Part shown: one piece after another, positions 25,409-33,658 of the stretch
Position numbering within the stretch: position 1 is the first letter of the stretch
Layout: the number at the start of each line of letters is the position of its first letter
NCBI GenBank assembly: GCA_020247055.1
Contig: JADCJL010000198.1
Coordinates: 1-41,327 of the forward strand
DNA length: 41,327 bases
DNA from: Acidobacteriaceae bacterium
GTDB taxonomy: Bacteria; Acidobacteriota; Terriglobia; Bryobacterales; Bryobacteraceae
Direction: 5' to 3'
Position numbers and translations under genes: made by a program
Notes under the pieces: model-generated
Database searches by the model: none
What the model saw: the letters and a program-made list of their open reading frames with translations, nothing else
What the model was told of the DNA's origin: nothing

Positions 25409-27595
25409 TCATTGGACTGAGACAGTCATTGGATCAGAGCTGCCGCGCTCGTTCTGGAACGTGACGGTGATGGATTCAATGGCCTGCACCAAGTCGGTCC
25501 CGGGCGTACCGTTGCCGCTAGAGGAGAGCTGCAGCGGAAGCGTGGCGACGAATTGCCCGCCATATCCCATTGAAGCCATGGAGTAAAACCAAAGCATCGA
25601 CGGACCACTTAGGTCCTGCGTGTACTCCGCGTTAGCGATCTGGTAACCCGCCCGAGGCTTCACCCTGACGGTCAATTTCGTCAACGAACGGGTCGTTGTA
25701 ATCCCGATTAACTCCAGGGAGAGACTGTTGGGGCTGCGTCCAGAAACACCGCCGCTCACCAACCTCGGCGCTGTTTGTGAGAAACCGATCCGCAGAGCCC
25801 TGGTGGAATCGGTAGTGATCGGGGTTCCGGCTGTTGTCGAAAAAGCGGCGGTGATCAAGAAATTTCCCGCTACGCTTCCCGTTTGAAACCGGATCTCCTG
25901 GATTCCGTTCGAGAAAGTCGCCCTCAGACTCCCGGCCGGGATCGTAAAAGTTACATTTCTGCCTCCTGTCGAGAACTGCGTGGACGGGTCAACCGCATAA
26001 CCGTCCGACTCTACGGCCAGCGCCAGCGTTCCGCGCACGGATACGGGGTAGGCTTTGGACAGGACTAGGGCGATCCGAGGCTGTTCAAAAGCTTGCGTGG
26101 TTTGCGGGCCCTGGACCGTAAATTCCGGAAAGTCCGGCAACTGATCGGCGGCACCGTAGAGCGTAAACTGGTCCGTGTTGATCCGTAGGGTTCCCGTCGT
26201 CGCGCCGGGTGTGACCGGTTTGAACCTCAGGTTGAAACGGAAGGTCTCCCGCGGAGCGAGACTGAAAGGCAGCGGCGGAAAGCTCGCCACACTGAAGCCG
26301 CTCCCAGTAGCACCCGGGACCGAGACCGTGAGAATCGATGCCGCGCTAGTGCCGTTGTTAGTGACCGACACGATAATGTTGCTGGTCTCTTCGATCGTGC
26401 TGTTCGGGAACGTGATTGTTCCCCCGGCGCTGAGCGGCACTTCGCGGTCGCTTACAAAGTAGCGATACTGGAGCTGGCTGCCCTGCGCCTCGCCCCTTAG
26501 TTCAAAGGTGTCGCTGCCGATTCGCAACCGACCGAGCGCCACCCCAGGCTGTGTCGGGGCGAAGGATACGGTGAAGAACTGACTGGAGTCGGGAGACATC
26601 GTCAACGGGGTAAATGGAAGGTCAGCAATCGCCCAACCTGTCCCGGATACTGCGATGCTCGGGATGCTAATGTCGAACGGGCTTGTGTTCGTGAATTGGA
26701 TCGTTGCGCTCGCCCGCTGACCCACCGGAGTGGCCGGCATCGAAACCAGGCTGTTCGGCGCGATCGCGGCAGGCGCATCGGTTCCGGTCTGAAACTGGTA
26801 CTGCAGGTAGGACGCGATTGCTTCGCCGCGCAGAGTCACTTGATGGGTCTGTCCATTCCCGTACCGGACAGTGAGTACACCCTGCTGGGATCCATTGGTC
26901 CGCGGCTGGAAACGGACTTGAAAACGCAGGGCCGTTCCCGTCCCTAATGTAGCCGGCAGGAGCGAGCGATTGGTCATCGTAAAGGCGCCACCCGTGACTG
27001 CGATGGATGCAATTTCAACTGGCCCGGTCCCGCGATTCAGCAAAGTCATTTCTGCGGAGGTGGTGGAGTTGATCGGCGTTGGCGGGAAGGGCAAAACGCC
27101 ATCCGTCATAGGCAACAAGTTGAAGTTGCCGTCCAGCGAGAAGCTGTAACCGAGATCAATGGAAGGAGCCAATCCGTTCATTCGGACCACAATGGCGCCC
27201 GTCCGCGCTACCTGCGTCTCCACGAGCGTTTCCGAGTACGCCCACGACAGCTGCGCCGAGGCTATCCCCGCCGTACTGGCCAAGAAGCGGACCGGGACAG
27301 CAACACTCTGCCCGGAGGCCAGCGTTGTATCTGCCGGAGTCGACGATCCATTCCGGAAGTCGGAAGAGCCAGCCAGACGTGGTGCGCCGGAGAAGCGTAG
27401 CACTCCGGGCCCGGCGTAGGTAACCGAGACCATAAAATCTACCGGCTGGCTCAGAGCCGGGGCGGTGACCGTTAGAGCGCCCCCGTTGGTCAGGCCGCTT
27501 GTGACCTCTCCCTGGGTGACGCTAAGAAAGATCTGCGAATAACTCGCCACATTGGCCAACACCAGGAGTAGGCCTAGTCGAAGGAATGCTCTCAT
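25409..27595 (-). CDS. Secreted choice-of-anchor-D / ASH-like repeat protein
   Basis: This 728-residue protein starts with a signal peptide (MRAFLRLGLLLVLANVASYSQ). It then has about three repeats of an immunoglobulin-like ASH/choice-of-anchor-D domain, recognisable by LLNRGTGPVEIASIAVTGG, FTNTSPFDISIPSIAVSGTG and VTNNGTSAASILTVSVPGATG, each followed by F-x-V-x-F-x-P and G-x-L-x-I. The C-terminal third is a different beta-rich region. No catalytic motif or sorting signal is seen. Its gene overlaps the stop of the propeller-like gene by 4 bp (ATGA), so it is the third member of a coupled set of secreted proteins. Its role is unknown; a matrix, surface or assembly function is inference from location. 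Confidence 0.85.
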   Translation of the reverse strand: MRAFLRLGLLLVLANVASYSQIFLSVTQGEVTSGLTNGGALTVTAPALSQPVDFMVSVTYAGPGVLRFSGAPRLAGSSDFRNGSSTPADTTLASGQSVAVPVRFLASTAGIASAQLSWAYSETLVETQVARTGAIVVRMNGLAPSIDLGYSFSLDGNFNLLPMTDGVLPFPPTPINSTTSAEMTLLNRGTGPVEIASIAVTGGAFTMTNRSLLPATLGTGTALRFQVRFQPRTNGSQQGVLTVRYGNGQTHQVTLRGEAIASYLQYQFQTGTDAPAAIAPNSLVSMPATPVGQRASATIQFTNTSPFDISIPSIAVSGTGWAIADLPFTPLTMSPDSSQFFTVSFAPTQPGVALGRLRIGSDTFELRGEAQGSQLQYRYFVSDREVPLSAGGTITFPNSTIEETSNIIVSVTNNGTSAASILTVSVPGATGSGFSVASFPPLPFSLAPRETFRFNLRFKPVTPGATTGTLRINTDQFTLYGAADQLPDFPEFTVQGPQTTQAFEQPRIALVLSKAYPVSVRGTLALAVESDGYAVDPSTQFSTGGRNVTFTIPAGSLRATFSNGIQEIRFQTGSVAGNFLITAAFSTTAGTPITTDSTRALRIGFSQTAPRLVSGGVSGRSPNSLSLELIGITTTRSLTKLTVRVKPRAGYQIANAEYTQDLSGPSMLWFYSMASMGYGGQFVATLPLQLSSSGNGTPGTDLVQAIESITVTFQNERGSSDPMTVSVQ

Positions 27596-28560
27596 TGCTC
27601 CCCTCCCACGAAAGGTACGAAAAAGACGTCGCCACGTGCGTCGTCGTAAAGCTGTACAGTCTCCGCCTTCGTGGTTCGAACACTCAACAAAAAGAGCGTC
27701 TCCCTGCCCAAAGGCCTTAGTTGCGTTACCGGGGCCTCCAAGGCGGCCACTTCCGTCAACGAACGGCTACTAGCGCCGTATAGGTAGAGTTTTCGGGTGT
27801 GCGGATTCGCAAGCAGGAGGTCGATTTGGTTCGACGACATCGCCAGGCGTGACACGCCCGTCAGCCGCTCCGGGTCCGTCGTGACCACAGACGGTTGCTC
27901 ATCTCCCGTTCCGATCCGGTACAGCACCCCGCGCTCCCCATCAACCGCCCATAGTTCGGTCCCGTCGCTGCTGGACGAAAGTGCCTGACAGGATGCCATA
28001 GGCAGGAGCATCCGGCTCGTACCCTTTCGGGCGTCCGCCAGGTAGACACCTCTTCCGGCAACCGCGGCGAAGATCCGGCCGTCATTTGCCCCGGTGACGG
28101 CCGTAATCTCTCCATCCAATTCGAGAGTTTGTACGCCGTCCGATGTGATCGCCCCAGCCGCATCGATTTCAAGTCTTTGGGTGAGCTTGGCCCGGGTCCA
28201 CACCAGCAAAGCCGTTCCCGATCCTGCACCCCAGAAGACCTCTTCCGGGTCCGCCACTTGAGATATCGGCGCCTCCTTCACCTGGCCTGCCGGCGTAAGA
28301 GACAGAATCTTTCCGCCTTTGCGATAGAATGCCGTTCTGCCGTTGGGTGCAACCGAAGCCCACTCCACCTCCTGGACGATTGCATCTCCCATGCGGGCTG
28401 CACCGATCAATCCGGCAATACTGCGCAGACTCTGTGTTGGCGGGTCATACACTAAGCCGCTGTCTGGCCCTCGAAACTGCACCAACTGGCCACTGCAGAG
28501 AGTAGCCGTCAACAGACTCAACATCAGCCGGCGACAGAGGGGATGCTGTAGCGGGTTCAT
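27592..28560 (-). CDS. Secreted beta-propeller-like protein, unknown function
   Basis: This 322-residue protein has a probable signal peptide (MNPLQHPLCRRLMLSLLTATLCSG) and then repeated beta-strand units such as ISQVADPEEVFWGAGSGTALLVW, EITAVTGANDGRIFAAVAGRGVYLAD, LSSSSDGTELWAVDGERGVLYRI and LAMSSNQIDLLLANPHTRKLYLYG, which resemble blades of a beta-propeller. I do not recognise a named family. The ATG at 28560 overlaps the previous gene's stop (ATGA), and its own stop overlaps the next gene in the same way. The frame is open 46 codons upstream, but that extension covers the preceding gene and lacks a signal peptide. Confidence 0.8.
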   Translation of the reverse strand: MNPLQHPLCRRLMLSLLTATLCSGQLVQFRGPDSGLVYDPPTQSLRSIAGLIGAARMGDAIVQEVEWASVAPNGRTAFYRKGGKILSLTPAGQVKEAPISQVADPEEVFWGAGSGTALLVWTRAKLTQRLEIDAAGAITSDGVQTLELDGEITAVTGANDGRIFAAVAGRGVYLADARKGTSRMLLPMASCQALSSSSDGTELWAVDGERGVLYRIGTGDEQPSVVTTDPERLTGVSRLAMSSNQIDLLLANPHTRKLYLYGASSRSLTEVAALEAPVTQLRPLGRETLFLLSVRTTKAETVQLYDDARGDVFFVPFVGGEQ

Positions 28561-29210
28561 CGCGCGCCTCCAATTCCGATCGGCGAAGGAATGATCGTGA
28601 TGGAGGGCTGGCCGCCCGTTCCGTTCCGCTGAACCAGCCACGTGCTGACAGCCGCCGCGCCTCCGGCAGCAGCCCACACTCTCCAGTCCCGAAACCACGG
28701 ACGCTTGCTGATTTTCGTCACCGGCGAACCCAAATTAGGATCGTTGTACTGAACGATCGACGCTTCGGCGGCCCCCCTCGGCCATTTTGCTTGCACCTGG
28801 ATAGTGAAACGTCCGGCCTGGTTGTTCGGCGTGAATCGCGCCGTCGCCTGCCCCACGCGGTCTGTCTTCGTCGTCGCGATCGGGGCAAGCCCAAATAGAC
28901 CCCCGGCGCCCGTCGCTGGCGCCCGAAAGACAACCTCTGCGTCCGCTATGGGACGGCCGTCGACGCTGAGCAACTGGATCACGGGACTGATCGCCGTCTT
29001 GGCCGTAATACTGTTGCGAACCCCCTGCCCTTCCAGGATCAAGATGCGCCCGGTCGCTACGCTATCTTGGCTATTACTTGGTGCCGGCGCTAACTGCCCG
29101 TTGTAGTTCTGCGGTTCGTTCGTCACCTGCGCCCGCAGCACACTAGCGCCGGCGAGGATCGGTAACAACACAAGCAGTCCAAGCATGCTGCCGTTCGGTG
29201 TTTGTCTCAT
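28557..29210 (-). CDS. Secreted or membrane-anchored Ig-like protein, unknown function
   Basis: This 217-residue protein begins with a signal peptide (MLGLLVLLPILAGASVLRAQ). A central domain (about 70-150: PVIQLLSVDGRPIADAEVVFRAP, TKTDRVGQATARFTPNNQAGRFTIQV) resembles bacterial Ig-like or invasin-type domains whose pattern is added-variable-then-A-x-F-x-x-N. Near the C-terminus a hydrophobic stretch (WRVWAAAGGAAAVSTWLV) may be a membrane segment. AGGAG stands seven bases before the ATG at 29210, the strongest ribosome-binding site of the trio. It lies 45 bp after the Wza-type gene, so it may work with the export machinery. Confidence 0.78.
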   Translation of the reverse strand: MRQTPNGSMLGLLVLLPILAGASVLRAQVTNEPQNYNGQLAPAPSNSQDSVATGRILILEGQGVRNSITAKTAISPVIQLLSVDGRPIADAEVVFRAPATGAGGLFGLAPIATTKTDRVGQATARFTPNNQAGRFTIQVQAKWPRGAAEASIVQYNDPNLGSPVTKISKRPWFRDWRVWAAAGGAAAVSTWLVQRNGTGGQPSITIIPSPIGIGGAR

Positions 29211-29255
29211 GGTTTTCTCCTATGGCTGTAGGTCTTATTTCCTTCTGCGTTCCGG

Positions 29256-30251
29256 CTAGAACTGCCGCGACAGCCCCAGGAAGATGAAGGCGAGATAGTT
29301 GCCGAACCCGCCTTGTCCGGGGGCAAGAAGTGCCAGCTTCGAAGACGGAACAAACACGACGTCGTCAGCTTGAAGCAGCATGTCCGGTTGGCCGCCCTGT
29401 AAAACCTGCTTCATATCCACTGGAATTTCCGCGCGCCGGTCGGTGCCCGAAATCAGGCGCAACACCCGGACGCGATCCTTCACGGAAAGGGGCGCGATCC
29501 CGCCCGCCTCAGCCAGCGCCTGGGACAAATAAATCGTCGATCGTTCGCCCAACTCGATGCTCCTCGGTGTGCCCACGTTTCCCAGAACGTAGACCCGGTC
29601 GGCGCGCTCAGCGGTCACGATGTCGTAAGGCGCCAGGGCGATGTCGTCTTCCGGGCGGATGGCGAAGGCTCCATCCGCAATGGGGATCTGCAGCGTGCTC
29701 GTTTTCCGCACTGGATCCACCACGCCACCCGGCAAGGTCACCGTCGAGTAGTCGCTGCGGCGCGTGATGGTGATCTTTCTAGCAGTGTTCGGTGTCACTC
29801 CCCCCACCCAACCTAAGAGCTCGAGCAACGTTCGATTTCCCGATAGCGGATACATGCCCGGCTGGCGGAATGAGCCAACGAAAAACACGGGTTGGTTTCG
29901 GGTCATGAGCGGAATCACGGTTACTTGGGGATTTCGAATGGTCTCTTTCAACTTTCCGATCAACAGATCTTCCAGATCTCGTACCTTGAGCCCCCCGGCT
30001 TGCACCAAACCTACGATTGGCAGCTCGAGCGATCCGTTCTGACCGAGGCGAAAAGTGCGATCGTTCAACTCGGGCACCAGCGGTGCCTTGATCGTGACTT
30101 GGTCTTCCGGACCGAGCACATAATTGGGTGTGGTTAGGTCGATCGAAGCGGGATAGTCTTGGCTGCGAGGCGGGGGCGTTTGACCCGGCAGCAGGCTCAC
30201 CGAAGCGAGCAGGGGGAGAAGAAGGCGGACGGTACGGAGGGAGAAGTTCAT
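29256..30251 (-). CDS. wza: Polysaccharide export outer-membrane protein (Wza type, Poly_export/SLBB)
   Basis: This 331-residue secreted protein has a signal peptide (MNFSLRTVRLLLPLLASVSLLPG) and then the Poly_export motif YVLGPEDQVTIKAPLVPELND, GSLELPIVGLVQAGGLKVRDLEDLL and VTVIPLMTRNQPVFFVGSFRQPG, with SLBB domains (about 170-290) including RVYVLGNVGTPRSIEL and YLSQALAEAGGIAP. It would form the outer-membrane channel for the polymer. No lipobox Cys is seen at the signal-peptide end. The ATG at 30251 is preceded by GAGG; the open frame continues 117 codons upstream without sense. The gap to the PEP-CTERM-like gene upstream is 377 bp and contains hairpins. Confidence 0.93.
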   Translation of the reverse strand: MNFSLRTVRLLLPLLASVSLLPGQTPPPRSQDYPASIDLTTPNYVLGPEDQVTIKAPLVPELNDRTFRLGQNGSLELPIVGLVQAGGLKVRDLEDLLIGKLKETIRNPQVTVIPLMTRNQPVFFVGSFRQPGMYPLSGNRTLLELLGWVGGVTPNTARKITITRRSDYSTVTLPGGVVDPVRKTSTLQIPIADGAFAIRPEDDIALAPYDIVTAERADRVYVLGNVGTPRSIELGERSTIYLSQALAEAGGIAPLSVKDRVRVLRLISGTDRRAEIPVDMKQVLQGGQPDMLLQADDVVFVPSSKLALLAPGQGGFGNYLAFIFLGLSRQF

Positions 30252-30516
30252 GAAGTTTGTACCTCGGAAAGGCTGGAGGATTGGGTATGGGACTGAGGGT
30301 GTGCCAGCTGATAGGCGGCGATCTGGAAAAAGAGACCGCGGACTGCGGAAATGGCGGCCTTTAGCGGTGCCTGCGTTTGCTGATCGCGATTGACCACGCC
30401 TCGCCCTGCATAAGGTCTCGCTGCGGGAAGATGAATCGGCCGTGGGAACAGAGAAAGTGTGCCCGAGCGTCCGCTGTCGCAAGATGCCCTTACTTCGGAA
30501 AGGTAGCCAAGAAGTC

Positions 30517-30609
30517 AGCCGGGACAGGGAAAAAAGATTGGTTCCCCCGCCCGGCTCTCCTTGCTGGTGGGAAACCGGCCCTGGTTGGAACCGGTCTCCC
30601 AAGCCAGGT
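30517..30609 (-). other. Two hairpins in the leader between the PEP-CTERM-like gene and wza
   Basis: AGCCGGG at 30517-30523 pairs with CCCGGCT at 30550-30556, with inner GGGAA/TTCCC pairing. A second stem is formed by CTGG…GGGAAACCGG (about 30564-30579) and CCGGTCTCCC…CCAG (about 30591-30606), with one mismatch in the inner ten pairs. Neither is followed by a clean T-run on the minus strand. They could act as an attenuator, mRNA stabiliser or weak terminator. The rest of 30252-30628 shows no gene. Confidence 0.45.
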
Positions 30610-30628
30610 TAAAGTAGCGAGGAAATGC

Positions 30629-31342
30629 CTACGCTACGGAGTTAGCCTTCCGGCGCTTGAGGCCGAAAAGCAGGAGCCCGCCGAGCATCAGGGAGAGCGC
30701 CGTCATTTCGTGCGCCTCCGGCAGGCTAACCGACGCGAACTCAACCCGGAGGCCGGAGGGCGTCTGGTTGGGTCCGCTCAGATTGTTCATAATGGTGAAA
30801 GTCAACGTGTTGACACCCGTCTGAAATCCACTGTTGATGGTGAACGGAGTCCAGGTACCGAAGTCACTGGAGCCGGTGGTCGAGATTACGTTCCCGTTGA
30901 TCTCCAGCATGCCGCCATTGTCAGACGCCCATTGGCCCGTAATTTCTTTGGCCTGAGTAGCGCTGGCCAAGTTGAACGTCTGCGTGTAGACGTACATACC
31001 AGCCGGATCGGTCATTCCAGCATTCAGATTGTTGGGGGTGATCCACCGAGAGGTCGTGTTGTTTCCCAGCCAGCCAACAGGAACTCCCGTTCCCGGCTTA
31101 GTTACCGCGACCGTCTGGAGGGAACTTCCTGCCGGTCCGCTAATCAGCTGGTAGGGTGGATTGAAAAAGTTATCACTGATTGTGCCAGAGTTGACCACGC
31201 TGCATCCGGCAGTCAGCGTTACGGTGCCGATACAACCGACGCCGCTGACGCCGGTGTTGGTCAGTTTGGCATTACTCACTGGAATCGCGTAAGCGGCCGC
31301 CGCCAGAAAGGCGGAGACGGCTAAGGCTCGAATTGATTTCAT
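30629..31342 (-). CDS. Secreted PEP-CTERM-like protein, candidate exosortase substrate
   Basis: This 237-residue protein has a signal peptide (MKSIRALAVSAFLAAAAYA) and a beta-rich middle with paired cysteines (GCIGTVTLTAGC). The C-terminus ends in the tripartite arrangement of exosortase targets: a short motif LPEAHEM, a hydrophobic helix TALSLMLGGLLLFGL, and a basic tail KRRK. The motif reads PEA instead of the usual PEP. The overall layout makes it the natural substrate of the exosortase at 3778-4689. The ATG at 31342 is preceded by AAGG; an in-frame upstream extension of 32 codons would hide the signal peptide. It follows a strong intrinsic terminator (31450-31492), so it probably has its own promoter. 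Confidence 0.85.
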   Translation of the reverse strand: MKSIRALAVSAFLAAAAYAIPVSNAKLTNTGVSGVGCIGTVTLTAGCSVVNSGTISDNFFNPPYQLISGPAGSSLQTVAVTKPGTGVPVGWLGNNTTSRWITPNNLNAGMTDPAGMYVYTQTFNLASATQAKEITGQWASDNGGMLEINGNVISTTGSSDFGTWTPFTINSGFQTGVNTLTFTIMNNLSGPNQTPSGLRVEFASVSLPEAHEMTALSLMLGGLLLFGLKRRKANSVA

Positions 31343-31449
31343 TGTCGTATACCTTGTGTGCTCGGCCAGGGTCAGGGAACTGGCGGGTGAATAACTTGAG
31401 GCGATCACCGGTACATCGAGATTCGCCTGCAATCTCACGGTTGTCGCTC

Positions 31450-31492
31450 AAAACAAAAATCTGGCCGGCTTGCATGCAAGTAGGCCAGATTT
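31450..31492 (-). terminator. Rho-independent terminator upstream of the PEP-CTERM-like gene
   Basis: AAATCTGGCC at 31457-31466 and GGCCAGATTT at 31483-31492 are perfect complements. Between them lies the 12-bp palindrome CTTGCATGCAAG (31469-31480), giving an almost continuous stem. On the minus strand it is followed by TTTTTGTTTT (31450-31459, partly in the stem). It should end transcripts from the deacetylase-like gene about 200 bp downstream of its stop. Confidence 0.8.
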
Positions 31493-31688
31493 CCCCAGCA
31501 TGGAGAAGCTGTATGAACCAGAGGCGCCATCGTCCGCCCGCTGAGCGGTTCCGGAAAACTTGGGCTCCGGTTGGCGGTCTGCCGCCGGCGATGTGGTGGT
31601 ATCGCGGGGCTTCGCTTCTGGTGGCTTATTCGTAGTCGTCCCGCAGGCTGGCGCCGGGCGACATCTACGCGCTCCGAGTTGCGTTTCC
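31493..31688. other. Spacer after the deacetylase-like gene
   Basis: Together with 31343-31449 this forms a gap of about 345 bp between two minus-strand genes. Apart from the terminator I see no gene or convincing promoter hexamers. Confidence 0.4.
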
Positions 31689-33548
31689 CTAAGAGGACGG
31701 CCGGGGAAGACGCGAACTCGGCTTTAAGGCAACGGCGTTCGGGGGCGATACCGCTTCCCCCGTCAAACCCGCCTTACGGACCACGGCTCTCGCAAACCGG
31801 AGCAGCGTTTCGTTCCGGCACAGCACTTGGTCGCGGAACTCGGAACTGAATCGCCTCATCAGCACGCCGCACTCGTAACGGAGACCGGGACGCCGGAAAA
31901 CGTGAGTTTGTGCCGCCGGTGCGAGCTCAACCTCAATGCGGAGCGTGCGGGGGGCCCCCTGTACCGTAATTTCGAACTGAAGGAGGGGATCTACAATCCG
32001 GAACGGCACCGGACGGCCGTCCACCAGCACCCGCGAGACTCGGCTAGGATCTGGCTCATGCTTTCGGAACCGGAGTAGGGAGATCGACTGATCTTCCACC
32101 GCAAACTGGAAACTCCGCGTGAAGAACCGAACGTCGGCGACTGACCGGGAGGGCTTCCGGACGAGACAGGCCTCTTCGACGATCTCTTGCAGCGGAAGAA
32201 AGGCCAGGCTAGGCTCTCGCCGGCGAAGTGCTGCGATGCATTGCTCCGTAGCCCCATATCCATTCTTGAAGTACTGATGGTGTTCGACCAGCAGTAGGGG
32301 CCGCCCGAGAAATAGCGCCAGGGCGCACTGGAATTGCTGATCGGGATACTGCCGCGGAAAAATCGGAAACCCGCCCCATCGGGTCACGGCTGGAAGCAGC
32401 AGGTTGCCAAGGAGGATGGCGGCGCCTTCATTTCCCCAAGGAAAATAAGCGCTATTGGCCGCCGCAAGATAACCGTTCTGCTCGAGTGCTTCAACGGCGC
32501 CCGTTGAGAACTTTCCCTGTGGAAACACCATGATCGGCTCGAACCGTGCTCCGGTGCGTGCCTCGTGGCGGAACATCCGCTTCATCGCCAGCTTTGCTTT
32601 TCGTGCCAGAACCGACTCGTCACCTTCGGCAAACTCCTGATTGGTGTGGTCACACCCGTGGATGCACAGCGACAGGCGGGGGTTCTTCAGCAGCAATCGC
32701 TTAACGGCCGCTTTCGACGTGCGCCAAAAGTTCCACGGTATAAAGGCAATCGTGGTTGCGTAATCCGCCCGTGCCATCGACGCCTGAAGTTCAGCGTAGT
32801 TCAGATAGCCATACTGATCAGAGAGGACCGGATCATCGATGATCAGCCGCGCAACAGGCTTCTTGCTGTGCCAGGTGCGCGGTCCGAAACTGGCTTTGAG
32901 AAACATCAGGACCGGAATGACCCGATCGTAGTAGCAGTCAAGATCTCGCGGATCGACAATCGGGGTGTCAATATCCGCGATTTTCGCGCCGCCAAGCAAA
33001 CAAAGTTTCGGCTGTTTGGTCACCGCCTGGATGAAGATCGGTCGGCCGTTCGTTCGCGCGATATCCACGAATTCGGACCCGCCCTGCGTCCTTTCGAAAA
33101 CGGCGACCGCTCTGCTCTGGGGGCTTACAAACTCAGTTCCTGCCAACTGCCGGCTCAACTCCTGTCCTTCGACTGGAAACGAGACGATCGCCTTGCCGGG
33201 TTCCTCGGTTCTTGATACTCGTACCAGACAGCCGGTTAGCCACGACACAGCGCTCCCTTCGCGTTCGGTTCCTTCAAAGCCAAAAAACAACAGCTGGCAT
33301 CGAACTTCCCGTGGACTGAGTGGATGGGGTCCGGACGCCCCCGCATTTTCATGCCAATACGTTAACGCGTCGGCGGTCATAGCCACGGTCGAATCGGCGT
33401 CCGTGAAAAGCCCCACCGGAACTCTTGCCATGCCGATGTCGTCCAGTGCCACTGCCTGAGACGGAACGCCACTCCACTCGGCCAGCTTGGACAATCGCGC
33501 GCCAGCATTGGCCGTTCGGGTGGTGTGGAAGATCGTCAGAGCGCACAT
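31689..33548 (-). CDS. Polysaccharide-deacetylase-like protein with an extra N-terminal domain
   Basis: This protein of about 619 residues has a central barrel similar to NodB-type deacetylases: PVARLIIDDPVLSDQYG with an Asp-Asp pair, LSLCIHGCDHTNQEF with His-x2-Asp-His, and EPIMVFPQGKFS. An N-terminal region of about 200 residues (LTIFHTTRTANAGARLSKLAEWSGVP, VRCQLLFFGFEGTEREG) and a C-terminal beta-rich region (VLVDGRPVPFRIVDPL) flank it. No signal peptide is visible. The likely role is editing of N-acetyl groups or chain ends of the polymer, but the exact substrate is unknown. I use the ATG at 33548; the frame is open 30 codons further to a TTG at 33638, and neither start has a strong ribosome-binding site. 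Confidence 0.75.
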   Translation of the reverse strand: MCALTIFHTTRTANAGARLSKLAEWSGVPSQAVALDDIGMARVPVGLFTDADSTVAMTADALTYWHENAGASGPHPLSPREVRCQLLFFGFEGTEREGSAVSWLTGCLVRVSRTEEPGKAIVSFPVEGQELSRQLAGTEFVSPQSRAVAVFERTQGGSEFVDIARTNGRPIFIQAVTKQPKLCLLGGAKIADIDTPIVDPRDLDCYYDRVIPVLMFLKASFGPRTWHSKKPVARLIIDDPVLSDQYGYLNYAELQASMARADYATTIAFIPWNFWRTSKAAVKRLLLKNPRLSLCIHGCDHTNQEFAEGDESVLARKAKLAMKRMFRHEARTGARFEPIMVFPQGKFSTGAVEALEQNGYLAAANSAYFPWGNEGAAILLGNLLLPAVTRWGGFPIFPRQYPDQQFQCALALFLGRPLLLVEHHQYFKNGYGATEQCIAALRRREPSLAFLPLQEIVEEACLVRKPSRSVADVRFFTRSFQFAVEDQSISLLRFRKHEPDPSRVSRVLVDGRPVPFRIVDPLLQFEITVQGAPRTLRIEVELAPAAQTHVFRRPGLRYECGVLMRRFSSEFRDQVLCRNETLLRFARAVVRKAGLTGEAVSPPNAVALKPSSRLPRPSS

Positions 33549-33658
33549 TCCAATTCGGCGAGAGCTCTTGTAGGCTGCTGAATCTGAATCCACAACGGAC
33601 ACCGGTAGCGTTCGAGCTGTTGGTGCCCAGGCTGGCAAATCAGTTCGCGCGGCCGTCG

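Noticed and set aside
28561-28698. 46-codon N-terminal extension of the propeller-like protein
   Set aside because: It lies wholly within the preceding gene and would bury the signal peptide; the ATGA overlap gives a better start.
30530-30560. GGGGGAACCAA in the leader before wza, resembling the start of the c-di-AMP (ydaO) riboswitch
   Set aside because: The conserved downstream parts of that riboswitch are not present, and the sequence is better explained by simple hairpins.
30252-30602. 117-codon N-terminal extension of the Wza-type protein
   Set aside because: It is Arg/Ser/Pro-rich noise ahead of a clear signal peptide and would span the hairpin leader.
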